Notes: generated by a model from the letters alone, not told the origin. A DNA stretch of 36,158 bases from Puniceibacterium sp. (GCA_024636635.1 JAGXGV010000135.1:1-36158), one strand, 5' to 3'; shown: positions 1-7,618, counted from the stretch's first letter. Made by a program: numbers and translations.

Positions 1-191
1 GCAGAGTCCTGCGCTGTGTCCTGCACTGTGTCCTGTGCTGTGTCCTGTGCTGTGTCCTGTGCTGTGTCCTGTGCTGCGGCAGCACCGGGCAGGTCGATCT
101 CGGACCCCGTACCGCGGGGCTGGGACAGCATCCAGCCGCCCCCTGCAATCAGGCCAAGCGCCAGCAGCGCGACGGGAAACATCCGGTTCAT
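1..191 (-). CDS. DsbA-family thiol:disulfide interchange protein, N-terminal part only
   Basis: Only the first 63 codons are in the window; the gene runs off the left edge. The reading frame starts at an ATG preceded by a purine-rich AAGGAAAGAGG. It opens with MNRMFPVALLALGLIAGGGWM, a short positive N-terminus followed by a hydrophobic stretch, so a signal peptide or N-terminal anchor to the periplasm is likely. After residues GSEIDLPGAAA comes a low-complexity run of AQDT tetrapeptides that continues to the edge. The thioredoxin-fold domain itself is not visible. The DsbA assignment rests on gene order: in Rhodobacterales a DsbA-like protein commonly sits next to the DUF721 gene and mutY. 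The start lies 58 nt after the dciA stop, suggesting co-transcription. The membrane or secreted nature is well supported; the function is inferred. Confidence 0.6.
   Translation of the reverse strand, partial: MNRMFPVALLALGLIAGGGWMLSQPRGTGSEIDLPGAAAAQDTAQDTAQDTAQDTVQDTAQDS
4..75. repeat. 12-bp tandem repeat encoding AQDT units
   Basis: Five units of 12 bp (plus-strand consensus GTGTCCTGTGCT) occupy 16-75. A sixth, diverged unit lies at 4-15. The period is a multiple of three, so on the minus strand each unit adds one AQDT tetrapeptide to the linker after the signal sequence of the DsbA-like protein. Units 3-6 are identical, which suggests recent slippage expansion. Confidence 0.9.
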
Positions 192-249
192 GAGCTTTTC
201 CTCTTTCCTTGTCAGATGGGCCGTTCGAATCCGGTGTCGGATGGATAAG

Positions 250-765
250 TCAGGCCCGGTCTTTCGATCTGGATATGATATTCGTGGCAAGACGTTCAAG
301 CGCGGAACGCAACCCCTCGTCCGCGACGCCGCCAGTGGCGGCGCGCGCATGTTCAACGGTGGCGGCGTCGGGTTCCGTCGGTGCTTTGACCTTTGGGCGG
401 TGATCGAAGGACACCTGCCCCTCGGCGAAACCGGTGGCGGCGGTCTGGGTGATGCGGATGCGCGCGATGGCGTTGTAGCCATAGACCGCGTTGACCTTTT
501 CGCGCAGCTTGATCTTCTGCATTTCCAGCATCGGCGCATTGGCGCCCGTGGTCAGCAGGGTCAGCGTCGCGCCCATGCCGCCACGTCCATAGCCCACCTC
601 GACCGGACGCGAGATGGCGGCGATGTCCTCTCCCGCGATTTCGGCCCAGTGGGTCAGCAGGCGCGACTGGGCAAAGCCGCGCTGTTCGCTGGTGCGCCGG
701 ATCTGCCCCTGCAACAGGGCAGAAGTGCGGGCGAATCCCCAGGTGCTGCTCGGGCGTCTGGCCAT
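250..765 (-). CDS. DUF721 / DciA-like protein
   Basis: A protein of 171 residues with the DUF721 (DciA) look. Its N-terminal half contains FAQSRLLTHWAEIAGEDIA, matching the family's typical W-x-x-I-V/A-G helix, followed by a beta-rich segment (ATLTLLTTGANAPMLEMQ) and an amphipathic helix (KIKLREKVNAVYGYNAIARIRITQT). DciA proteins are known to help load the replicative helicase DnaB in bacteria lacking DnaC; whether this longer alphaproteobacterial version does so is inference. The C-terminal 50 residues (from about 120) are charged and probably disordered. An AGGGG ribosome site lies 9 nt before the ATG at 765. The gene diverges from mutY across a 93-nt gap and precedes the DsbA-like gene. 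Confidence 0.7.
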   Translation of the reverse strand: MARRPSSTWGFARTSALLQGQIRRTSEQRGFAQSRLLTHWAEIAGEDIAAISRPVEVGYGRGGMGATLTLLTTGANAPMLEMQKIKLREKVNAVYGYNAIARIRITQTAATGFAEGQVSFDHRPKVKAPTEPDAATVEHARAATGGVADEGLRSALERLATNIISRSKDRA

Positions 766-858
766 GGGTTGAATCCCCTCTCAAGGTGCTATTCTAGTGA
801 CCCGGAGCACAAGCGCCAGCCCGGATGACCTGCCGACACATGGGACGAGTTCAAACTT
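766..858. promoter_or_regulatory. Divergent promoter region between dciA and mutY
   Basis: These 93 nt separate two genes read in opposite directions, so they must hold both promoters. I see no convincing -35/-10 pair and no clear palindrome. The assignment is by position only. Confidence 0.4.
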
Positions 859-1914
859 ATGTCAAAGCCGCGTGAACCTGCCGATCCCGCGGACCTGCTC
901 GAATGGTACGACCGTCATGCCCGCACCATGCCCTGGCGCGTCGGACCGGCAGCGCGGACGGCGGGTCAACGTCCCGATCCCTACCGCATCTGGCTGTCCG
1001 AGATCATGTTGCAGCAGACCACCGTCGCCGCCGTCAAAAGCTATTACGAGACGTTTACGGCACGCTGGCCGCGCGTGGCCGACCTGGCTGCGGCGGAAGA
1101 CGGCGACGTGATGGCGGCCTGGGCCGGGCTTGGATATTATGCCCGCGCGCGCAACCTGCTGAAATGCGCCCGCGTGGTGGCGGCAGAACATGGCGGCGTT
1201 TTTCCGGCCGATCCCGCCGCGCTGCTGACCCTGCCGGGTGTCGGCCCCTACACCGCCGCCGCAATCTCGGCCATCGCCCACGACCTTCCCGAGGTGGTGG
1301 TGGACGGCAATGTCGAACGTGTCATGGCCCGGCTCTATGACGAACACACGCCCCTGCCCGCCGCCAAGCCCATCCTGACCGAACACGCCCGCAGGCTTAC
1401 CCCGCAAAACCGGCCGGGCGACTATGCCCAGGCGGTGATGGATCTGGGTGCCACCCTGTGCACGCCGCGTAATCCGGCCTGTGGCCTGTGTCCCTGGCGG
1501 CGTGCCTGCATGGCCTGGGCCGAGGGCACGCAGGCGGACCTGCCGAAGAAATCACCCAAACCGCGCAAGCCCACGCGCCTTGGCATCGCCTATCTTGTTC
1601 GCCGCGTCGATGGCGCCTGGCTGCTGGAACGGCGCCCGGACAAGGGGCTGCTGGGCGGCATGCTCGGCTGGCCCGGATCGGACTGGACCGAGGCGCCGCA
1701 GGACGCGCCCCCGATCCGCGCCGAATGGAAGACCGTGGCGGGCGAGGCGCGCCACACCTTCACCCATTTCCACCTGATCCTGACGGTGAAAACCGCGCTG
1801 GTCCCGATGGAGCGCCAGCCCGGCCGCGGAGAATTCATCGAATTGCCCGAATTCAGCCCTTCCGATCTGCCAACGGTGATGCGCAAATGCTTCGATCTGG
1901 CCCGGGGCGCGTGA
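859..1914 (+). CDS. mutY: A/G-specific adenine DNA glycosylase MutY
   Basis: A base-excision repair enzyme that removes adenine mispaired with 8-oxoguanine. The 351-residue length is normal. The catalytic Glu is E48 in SEIMLQQT. The helix-hairpin-helix (LPGVGPYTAAAI, 125-136) is followed by the catalytic Asp D149 in VVDGNVERV. The 4Fe-4S loop is C201-x6-C208-x2-C211-x5-C217. The C-terminal part (from about 235: TRLGIAYLVRRVDGAWLLERRP) is the NUDIX-like domain that recognises 8-oxoG. All catalytic and cluster residues are present, so the gene should be functional. The ATG follows a weak GACGAG site. It diverges from dciA; the next gene starts 89 nt downstream. Confidence 0.96.
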   Translation: MSKPREPADPADLLEWYDRHARTMPWRVGPAARTAGQRPDPYRIWLSEIMLQQTTVAAVKSYYETFTARWPRVADLAAAEDGDVMAAWAGLGYYARARNLLKCARVVAAEHGGVFPADPAALLTLPGVGPYTAAAISAIAHDLPEVVVDGNVERVMARLYDEHTPLPAAKPILTEHARRLTPQNRPGDYAQAVMDLGATLCTPRNPACGLCPWRRACMAWAEGTQADLPKKSPKPRKPTRLGIAYLVRRVDGAWLLERRPDKGLLGGMLGWPGSDWTEAPQDAPPIRAEWKTVAGEARHTFTHFHLILTVKTALVPMERQPGRGEFIELPEFSPSDLPTVMRKCFDLARGA

Positions 1915-2003
1915 CATGTTCCTCGGGAAACCATGTCTTGCGGTTCCAGGATGCCGCCAAGGGTCAAAAGATAAGGACCGGCAATGCCGCACGGGACCAG
2001 AAG

Positions 2004-3170
2004 ATGACGGATCAGACCACCCCGCCGGGGCAAGGCACGGACCAGAATCGGGCCCGGTCCCGCCTGCCCGCCGCGCTGCCCTTCTGGATCTCGCTCGGGT
2101 TGGTGCCGCTGGTCTGGCTGGGCGCGGTTCAGGGCAGCTGGTGGATCCTGCTGACGCCGCTGATCACCTGGTACCTGTTCTCGGCGCTGGACGCGGTCAT
2201 CGGCGTCAACCTCGACAATGCCGATCCCGGAACCGACGACTCGCTGCTGTTCTGGCACCGGCTGGTCACCCTGATCTGGACACCGCTGCAATTCGTCAGC
2301 CTTTTCGCGCTGATCCGCTATGTCGCGCAGGCAGACCACCTGACGCCGCTCGAAACCTTCGGTGTCTTCTTCGGCTGCGGCGTGATGACCGGCACCATCG
2401 GCATCAATTACGCCCATGAACTGATGCACCAGCGCAACCGCGCCGAACGCTGGATGGCCGACCTGCTTCTGGCGATGGTGCTCTATTCGCATTTCCGCTC
2501 GGAACATCTGCTGGTGCACCACCGCCATGTGGGCACCCCGCGCGATCCGGTCGCCGCACGCTACAACGAAGGCTTCCATCGCTTTTATCCGCGCGTCCTG
2601 CGCCAGTCCCCGGTGTCCGCCTTCCGCGCCGAACGGGCCCTGCTCGCGCGCAAGGGCCTGGCCTGGTGGCACCGCCGCAACCCGTTCTGGCGCTACTGGA
2701 CGCTCCAGGCCGCAATGCTGGCGCTGGCTCTGACCTTGGGCGGTCTCACCGGCCTCGTCTGCTTCCTGGTGCAGGCGGGGGTCGCGATCTGGCAACTGGA
2801 ACTGGTCAACTATGTGGAACATTACGGCCTGACCCGCCGCCACCTGGGCGGGGGCAGATATGAACATGTCCTGCCGCGCCATTCCTGGAACGCCTCGCAG
2901 ACGGCCTCGAACTGGCTGCTGATCAACCTCCAGCGCCACTCGGACCACCATTACAAACCCGACCGCCGCTTTCCCCTGCTCCAGACCTACGGCGCGGACG
3001 ACGCCCCGCAGTTGCCCTACGGCTATCCGGTGATGACGGTGGCGGCGATGATCCCCCCGCTCTGGCGCCGGGTCATGAACCCCCGCGTCCGCCAGTGGCG
3101 CGCAAGATACTATCCCGACATCACCGACTGGTCCCCCTACGACAGCGCCGGACATCCCCATTCCCGCTGA
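2004..3170 (+). CDS. alkB: AlkB-type alkane 1-monooxygenase (membrane di-iron hydroxylase)
   Basis: A 388-residue integral membrane protein with the complete histidine set of AlkB enzymes: HELMH (H138, H142), EHLLVHH (H168, H172, H173), the hallmark NYVEHYGL (269-276) and LQRHSDHH (H312, H315, H316). These ligate the di-iron centre that hydroxylates the terminal carbon of n-alkanes or similar chains, with electrons from rubredoxin and its reductase. At least four hydrophobic segments lie near 27-62, 90-107, 116-135 and 232-262. The start at 2004 gives MTDQTTPPGQ just ahead of the first membrane segment; upstream codons in this frame overlap mutY. No rubredoxin or reductase gene is in the window, so its partners lie elsewhere. 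The family is certain; substrate chain length cannot be read here. Confidence 0.9.
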   Translation: MTDQTTPPGQGTDQNRARSRLPAALPFWISLGLVPLVWLGAVQGSWWILLTPLITWYLFSALDAVIGVNLDNADPGTDDSLLFWHRLVTLIWTPLQFVSLFALIRYVAQADHLTPLETFGVFFGCGVMTGTIGINYAHELMHQRNRAERWMADLLLAMVLYSHFRSEHLLVHHRHVGTPRDPVAARYNEGFHRFYPRVLRQSPVSAFRAERALLARKGLAWWHRRNPFWRYWTLQAAMLALALTLGGLTGLVCFLVQAGVAIWQLELVNYVEHYGLTRRHLGGGRYEHVLPRHSWNASQTASNWLLINLQRHSDHHYKPDRRFPLLQTYGADDAPQLPYGYPVMTVAAMIPPLWRRVMNPRVRQWRARYYPDITDWSPYDSAGHPHSR

Positions 3171-3179
3171 CCGTCCGGT

Positions 3180-3200
3180 TTCTTCTTTTTCCAAATACCC
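3180..3200 (+). repeat. Fragment of intergenic repeat A (5' tract only)
   Basis: Ten nt after the alkB stop, the pyrimidine-rich tract and CCAAATACCC that open repeat A are present. The following hairpin portion is missing; the sequence continues as GAATCCGGCGG. Full copies lie at 8668, 17903 and, inverted, 11021. This looks like a truncated copy in the same position relative to its gene. Confidence 0.6.
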
Positions 3201-3224
3201 GAATCCGGCGGCCCGACCCGCGCG

Positions 3225-3299
3225 CCGGTGCCGTCAGGGCACACCCGCTCCGGTGCCGTAAGGGCACACCTTCTCCGGTGCCGTCAGGGCACACCCGCC
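3225..3299. repeat. 25-bp tandem repeat, three units, each a small hairpin
   Basis: Three head-to-tail 25-bp units start at 3225, 3250 and 3275. Each holds the inverted repeat GTGCC-N5-GGCAC. Unit 2 differs from unit 1 at three positions; unit 3 at one. They sit between the alkB stop and the ppaC start. The arrangement is compatible with a reiterated transcription stop, but no T-run follows. Confidence 0.85.
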
Positions 3300-3379
3300 C
3301 CGCACAGACGGGTGACAAGCCGCTGCCGCCCCCCTATAAGCGCCCGCAACACAAATTTCCGCAACCGCGAGGACATTTT

Positions 3380-4300
3380 ATGACAACGCTCGTCTTTGGC
3401 CACAAATCCCCCGACACCGACAGCACCGGCAGCCCGATCATCTGGGCCTGGTACCTGACCCACGTCCGCGGGGAAAAAGCGACTCCCGTCCTGCTGGGCG
3501 AGCCGAACACCGAAGCCGCCTTCATGCTGGCCCACTGGAACCTCGACAAGCCCGGGATCATGGCAGATCTGGCCGAAGGCACGCCGGTGGTGATCGTCGA
3601 TACCAACAACCCCGCCGAACTGCCCGACAACATCAACAAGACCGACATCCGCGGCATCATCGACCATCACATGCTGGTCGGCGGACTCGAGACGAAGAGC
3701 CCGATCGAGATCCGCATCGAACCGCTCGCCTGCACCGCCACCCTGATGTACAAGATGATCGGCAACGACCTGGCCCAGGCCCCGCGCAGCATCAAAGGCG
3801 CGATGCTGACCTGCATCCTTTCGGATACGCTGGAATTCCGCAGCCCCACCACGACGCAAGAGGACAAGGCGATCGCCCATGCCCTGGCAGATGAACTGGG
3901 CATCGACATCCCGTCCTACGCGGCCGAGATGTTCGCGGCCAAATCCGATGTCTCGACCTTTTCCGATGCCGAACTGCTGCGCATGGATTCCAAGGAATAC
4001 ACCATCGATGGCAAGGAATTCCGCGTTTCGGTCCTGGAGACCACCGCGCCGACAGTCGTTCTCGACCGCAAGGAAAGCCTGATGGCCTCGATGTCGGATG
4101 TGGCCCGCGAGGACGGCGCCGATCAGGTTCTGCTTTTTGTCGTGGACATCCTTCGCGAAGAGGCGACCCTGCTTGTCCCCAACGACCTGGTAAGGACAGT
4201 GGCCGAGAAAAGCTTTGGCGTCACCGTCACCGGCGATACGGTTGTCCTGCCCGGCGTGATGAGCCGCAAGAAACAGATCATGCCGTTCCTCAAGGTCTGA
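3380..4300 (+). CDS. ppaC: Manganese-dependent inorganic pyrophosphatase (family II)
   Basis: Hydrolyses pyrophosphate to two phosphates in the cytoplasm. At 306 residues it has the usual family II length and both domains. The N-terminal DHH domain shows GHKSPDTD (H8, D12, D14), VDTN (D74) and the DHH triad D95-H96-H97, all Mn ligands. The C-terminal DHHA2 domain ends in the substrate-binding SRKKQ motif (295-299). The start at 3380 gives MTTLVFGHKSPDTD, the canonical N-terminus; upstream codons in this frame run back into alkB and are discarded. AGGA lies about 8 nt before the ATG. The gene has its own repeat-rich gap on each side, so it is probably monocistronic. Confidence 0.96.
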   Translation: MTTLVFGHKSPDTDSTGSPIIWAWYLTHVRGEKATPVLLGEPNTEAAFMLAHWNLDKPGIMADLAEGTPVVIVDTNNPAELPDNINKTDIRGIIDHHMLVGGLETKSPIEIRIEPLACTATLMYKMIGNDLAQAPRSIKGAMLTCILSDTLEFRSPTTTQEDKAIAHALADELGIDIPSYAAEMFAAKSDVSTFSDAELLRMDSKEYTIDGKEFRVSVLETTAPTVVLDRKESLMASMSDVAREDGADQVLLFVVDILREEATLLVPNDLVRTVAEKSFGVTVTGDTVVLPGVMSRKKQIMPFLKV

Positions 4301-4322
4301 CACCGCCCGCCCGCAGCGCACC

Positions 4323-4403
4323 GGGGCCGCCACGGCGGCCCCCCCCTTCAACTGGGCCGCCACCGCGGCCCCCCCTCAACTGGGCCGCCACAGCGGCCCC
4401 CCC
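4323..4403. repeat. Three tandem GC-rich hairpins after ppaC
   Basis: Three consecutive copies of a unit of about 28 bp occupy most of the ppaC-HAD gap. Each carries the stem GGGCCGC / GCGGCCC with a four-base loop (CACG, CACC, CACA in order) followed by a C-run. The stem is invariant while the last loop base changes in every copy. It probably acts as a strong 3' end structure for ppaC; the T-run of a classical terminator is missing. Confidence 0.85.
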
Positions 4404-4566
4404 GTCTCGACCTCCCTGCCCCGGATCCCCGACGTTTGCCGCAGGCCTTCGTCCTGCCGGGCATGCCCGCTGCGATCCTGCGGCATTGAAACGGGCCGGG
4501 CTGGTCACGGCGCACCTGCCGGTGCATATCTACCGCTCCTCTGAACCGAATGTCAGGACACGCCCC

Positions 4567-5439
4567 ATGACCCAGTTGATCCAGTCCCTGTCCGAAATAT
4601 CCGGACGTTACGACGCACTGTTCGTCGATCTCTGGGGCTGCGTGCATGATGGCGTACAGGCGATCCCATCAGCCGTCGCCGCGCTGCAAACCTACCGCAA
4701 GGGCGGCGGCGCGGTGGTGCTGGTCACCAATTCGCCCCAACCCCGGGTGAACGTGGAAAAGCAGCTTGTCCGGTTCGGCGTGCCCACAGATGCCTGGGAC
4801 ACCATCGCCACCAGCGGCGATTCCGCCCGGGCCGCGATGTTCAAAGGCGTGGTGGGCGACAAGGTCTGGTTCATCGGGCAGCCGCACGAACTGGGATTTC
4901 TCACACCGCTCAAGGTGCTCACCGACCCTGTCGCGATTACGCAGGTTGCCCTTGATCATGCGAAAGGCATCGTCTGCTGCGGTCCCGAAGACCCCTTTGC
5001 CGATCCCGGCATCTACCGCCCGCAATTCCTGCTGGCCAAACAGCGCGGTCTGAAACTGCTCTGCGCCAATCCCGACATTGTCGTCGATCGCGGCACATCG
5101 CGCGAATGGTGCGCCGGCGCGCTGGCGCAGCTTTATACCGAAATGGGTGGAGAAAGCCTTTACTTCGGCAAGCCGCATCCGCCGATCTACGACCTTGCGC
5201 GCCGCCGCCTGTCCGAACTCGGGCGCGATGTGGGCACCGAAGCCATCCTTGCCATCGGCGACGGCATCCACACCGACATCTCGGGCGCCCGGGGCGAGGA
5301 TATCGATTCGCTGTTCATCACCGGCGGTCTGGCCGCCGCCGAGACCAGGACAACCCATCAGCCTGATCCGCAGGCACTTGCCGCCTATCTGGACCGCGCC
5401 GGGGTACATCCCGGCTTTGCCATCGGCTTCCTGCGCTGA
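4567..5439 (+). CDS. HAD-superfamily hydrolase, subfamily IIA (TIGR01459 type)
   Basis: A cytoplasmic HAD-fold protein of 290 residues, close to the length of the TIGR01459 group. Motif I is DLWGCVHDG (D21 the presumed nucleophile). Motif II is the VLVTNSP strand, and motif IV is AIGDGIHTDISGA near the C-terminus. The cap-domain region between them (about 70-200) is typical of subfamily IIA (NagD-like). In motif I the usual second Asp (DxD) is Trp (D21-L-W23), a substitution characteristic of this subgroup; the general acid must differ from classical phosphatases. The substrate is unknown. The start at 4567 was chosen because the family begins just ahead of motif I and the upstream extension falls in a GC-rich gap. 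Confidence 0.85.
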   Translation: MTQLIQSLSEISGRYDALFVDLWGCVHDGVQAIPSAVAALQTYRKGGGAVVLVTNSPQPRVNVEKQLVRFGVPTDAWDTIATSGDSARAAMFKGVVGDKVWFIGQPHELGFLTPLKVLTDPVAITQVALDHAKGIVCCGPEDPFADPGIYRPQFLLAKQRGLKLLCANPDIVVDRGTSREWCAGALAQLYTEMGGESLYFGKPHPPIYDLARRRLSELGRDVGTEAILAIGDGIHTDISGARGEDIDSLFITGGLAAAETRTTHQPDPQALAAYLDRAGVHPGFAIGFLR

Positions 5440-5618
5440 ACCTGCGCCCCCGGTAAGGAAGCCTGGCAGTTCTGCGGCAAAAAGTCCTCAACTCGGGGCA
5501 CGACAGGGCCGCGCCAAAGGTATGACTTGATTTTCTGCGCTTGCGAAGTAATAAAGTTGCTTGATTGGGGCGCTGTAACGCCCGTTTATTACCGGACCGG
5601 TGCAAGATGGAGCCTGAA
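5440..5618 (+). promoter_or_regulatory. Upstream region of the MaoC-like gene
   Basis: This 179-nt gap is AT-richer than its surroundings between about 5520 and 5595 (TTGATTTTCTGC, AGTAATAAAG, TTTATTACCGG). It is the likely promoter zone for the MaoC-like gene, but I cannot fix a -35/-10 pair with confidence. Confidence 0.35.
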
Positions 5619-6062
5619 ATGTTCGATAACTTTCCGCGTGGAACGATCTGCATCGAAGATATCGAGATGGGCATGACCCGTCATATCCGCAAGCAGATCA
5701 CCGACCGCGACATCGAACTCTTTGCCGAAGTCTCGACCGACCGCAATCCGGTGCATCTTGACGACGACTATGCCAACGACACCATCTTCGAGGGACGCAT
5801 CGCCCACGGTATGCTGACCGCCGGCCTCATCTCGGCGGTGATCGGCGAACAGCTGCCCGGCCACGGCACGGTCTACATGGGCCAGACGCTGAAATTTCTG
5901 GCCCCCGTGCGACCCGGCGACATGGTCCATGCCGAGGTCAAGGTGATCGACATCGACCTTGCCAAGCGCCGGGTCAGGCTGGAATGTCACTGCGCGGTCG
6001 AAGGCAAGAAGGTGCTGATCGGCGAGGCGACAGTGCTGGCCCCCAGCCGCAAGTTCGACTGA
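5619..6062 (+). CDS. MaoC-like (R)-specific enoyl-CoA hydratase
   Basis: A single hot-dog domain of 147 residues resembling PhaJ/MaoC hydratases, which hydrate trans-2-enoyl-CoA to (R)-3-hydroxyacyl-CoA. The catalytic pair sits in AEVSTDRNPVHLD (D41 and H46, spacing D-x4-H). It is followed by the hydratase signature FEGRIAHGMLTAGLIS and the beta strands GTVYMGQTLKFLAPVRPGD. The start at 5619 has GGAG at a good 8-nt spacing. An ATG 12 nt upstream (5607, adding MEPE) is possible but has a poor ribosome site. There are no clear partner genes next to it; it could feed PHA synthesis or another acyl-CoA route. Confidence 0.88.
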   Translation: MFDNFPRGTICIEDIEMGMTRHIRKQITDRDIELFAEVSTDRNPVHLDDDYANDTIFEGRIAHGMLTAGLISAVIGEQLPGHGTVYMGQTLKFLAPVRPGDMVHAEVKVIDIDLAKRRVRLECHCAVEGKKVLIGEATVLAPSRKFD

Positions 6063-6064
6063 TC

Positions 6065-6080
6065 CCTTCCCCGGGGGAGG
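6065..6080 (+). terminator. Possible terminator hairpin after the MaoC-like gene
   Basis: Directly after the stop codon, CCTTCC and GGGAGG can pair around CCGG. No T-run follows, so termination is a guess from position and structure. Confidence 0.3.
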
Positions 6081-6218
6081 CAAGCCCGCACCGGACGATC
6101 CCTGACCCGTGGCGGCACGCCCGCCCCCGGTCGGCGAGCGGCCCCGCGCCGCGCAACCCAGCATTTCCCGGGCAACGTGTCTTGCGCTGCCCCCGATGCC
6201 CGGCTAACCGTCGCCTCC

Positions 6219-7151
6219 ATGCGGATCATCCGGAATTATCACTTTGTCGAACCTCAGGACCGGGGCGCCAGCGCCGCCATCGGCAATTTCGACGGCGTGC
6301 ATCTGGGCCACCGGTCGGTGATCGACCTTGCCCGTACCGCCGCACCCGATGCACCACTGGGCGTCGTGACCTTCGAACCGCACCCACGCGAATACTTTGC
6401 CCCCGAATCACCGCCCTTCCGCCTGATGGGCCGCGCCGCCCGCGCCTCGCGCCTTGCCAAACTTGGCGTCGACCGGCTTTACGAGCTTGATTTCAACGCA
6501 GCCCTTGCCGCCCTGACGCCCGAATCCTTTGCCCGCGGGGTCATCGCGGACGGCCTTGGTTTGTCCCATGTGGTCGTCGGCGCCGACTTCTGCTTTGGCA
6601 AGGGCCGCGCGGGCAAGGCCAGCGACCTGCAACGCTTCGGCGCGGAAATGGGCTTTGGCGTCACCATTGCCGACCTGCTGGAAAACACCGCCGGACAGGT
6701 CAGTTCCACCTCGATCCGCGCCGCGCTCAGCAACGGCAACCCGCGCGAGGCCGCAGCACAACTGGGCCACTGGCACCGCATCGAAGGCGCGGTGATCAGC
6801 GGTGAAAAGCGTGGCCGTGAACTGGGCTATCCCACCGCGAACATGAGCATCGAAGGATTGCACCCGCCGAAATTCGGCGTCTACGCCGTGCTGGTCGAGG
6901 TGACGGATGGCCCGCACAAGGGCCGCTATCAGGGCGCGGCCAGCATTGGCGTGCGCCCGATGTTCGGCACAAACCGCGCCAATCTTGAAACCTATCTGCT
7001 GGATTTCAAGGGCGATCTTTACGGCGCCACCCTGTCGGTCGCGCTGGTCGACTACCTGCGGGGCGAGGAAAGGTTCGACAGTCTCGATGCCCTGATCACC
7101 CAGATGGACGCCGACGTCGCGCGGACGCGCCAGATTCTGGCCGCATCATGA
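6219..7151 (+). CDS. ribF: Bifunctional riboflavin kinase / FAD synthetase RibF
   Basis: Converts riboflavin to FMN and FMN to FAD in the cytoplasm. The 310-residue length is standard. The N-terminal adenylyltransferase domain has GNFDGVHLGH (22-31), followed by VTFEPHPREYF and the later SSTSIRAAL motif. The C-terminal riboflavin kinase domain carries GEKRGRELGYPTANM and the FGVYAV strand. The start at 6219 gives MRIIRNYHFV, which leads straight into the nucleotide-binding domain; a TTG 42 nt upstream would add residues lacking family character. The stop overlaps the ATG of the next gene (ATGA), so the two are translationally coupled. There is no FMN riboswitch in front. Confidence 0.95.
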   Translation: MRIIRNYHFVEPQDRGASAAIGNFDGVHLGHRSVIDLARTAAPDAPLGVVTFEPHPREYFAPESPPFRLMGRAARASRLAKLGVDRLYELDFNAALAALTPESFARGVIADGLGLSHVVVGADFCFGKGRAGKASDLQRFGAEMGFGVTIADLLENTAGQVSSTSIRAALSNGNPREAAAQLGHWHRIEGAVISGEKRGRELGYPTANMSIEGLHPPKFGVYAVLVEVTDGPHKGRYQGAASIGVRPMFGTNRANLETYLLDFKGDLYGATLSVALVDYLRGEERFDSLDALITQMDADVARTRQILAAS

Positions 7152-7618
7152 CCGACCCCATCGACCGCTCCGGCCTCAAACAACGCTTCTGGGAAAAGAA
7201 GAAACTCACCCAGATGTCCCCCGAAGAATGGGAGGCCCTGTGTGACGGCTGCGGCAAATGCTGCCTCAACAAGCTCGAGGACGAAGACACCGGCGAGGTC
7301 GAACTCACCCGCGTCGCCTGCCGACTGTTCGACGATACCACCTGCCGCTGCGCACAATATCCGATCCGCCACCAGTTCGTGCCGGAATGTATCGTGCTAA
7401 AGCCGTCAAACATCGACAGCCACGCCTACTGGATGCCGCAGACCTGCGCCTACCGCCTGCTGTGGGAGGGCAAGCCGCTTTACGACTGGCACCCGCTGAT
7501 CTCGGGTACTCCCGACTCGGTGCATGACGCGGGCGTGTCGATGCAGCACCGCACGGTGGCCGAATTCGAAATCGACGAAGACGACTGGGAAGACCACATC
7601 ATCGAGGAGCCGACCTGA
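7148..7618 (+). CDS. YcgN/UPF0260 family cysteine-cluster protein
   Basis: A 156-residue protein with the CxxCxxCC cluster (C32, C35, C38, C39 in LCDGCGKCC) and further conserved cysteines (CRLFDDTTCRCAQYP, PECIVL, PQTCAYRLL). This matches the UPF0260/YcgN group in the YkgJ superfamily. The cysteines suggest zinc or iron-sulfur binding; the function is not established. The C-terminus is acidic (EFEIDEDDWEDHIIEEPT). It starts inside the ribF stop codon and ends immediately before the threonine aldolase ATG, so it sits in the middle of a three-gene operon. Confidence 0.88.
   Translation: MTDPIDRSGLKQRFWEKKKLTQMSPEEWEALCDGCGKCCLNKLEDEDTGEVELTRVACRLFDDTTCRCAQYPIRHQFVPECIVLKPSNIDSHAYWMPQTCAYRLLWEGKPLYDWHPLISGTPDSVHDAGVSMQHRTVAEFEIDEDDWEDHIIEEPT

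Noticed and set aside
1590-3194. Minus-strand open frame of 534 codons opposite alkB and mutY
   Set aside because: Runs across two real plus-strand genes and their gap; composition is that of a GC-rich shadow frame.
3225-3299. Possible CRISPR array (also considered at 10189 and 4323)
   Set aside because: Units are directly adjacent with no unique spacers, and no cas genes are present.
5561-5580. FNR half-site TTGAT upstream of the MaoC-like gene
   Set aside because: The second half ATCAA is absent at the required spacing (reads GCGCT).
5607-5618. Alternative start of the MaoC-like gene (MEPE extension)
   Set aside because: GGAG is positioned for the ATG at 5619; the upstream ATG has only a weak site.
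6063-6218. FMN riboswitch before ribF
   Set aside because: None of the conserved FMN-element blocks can be recognised in this short gap.
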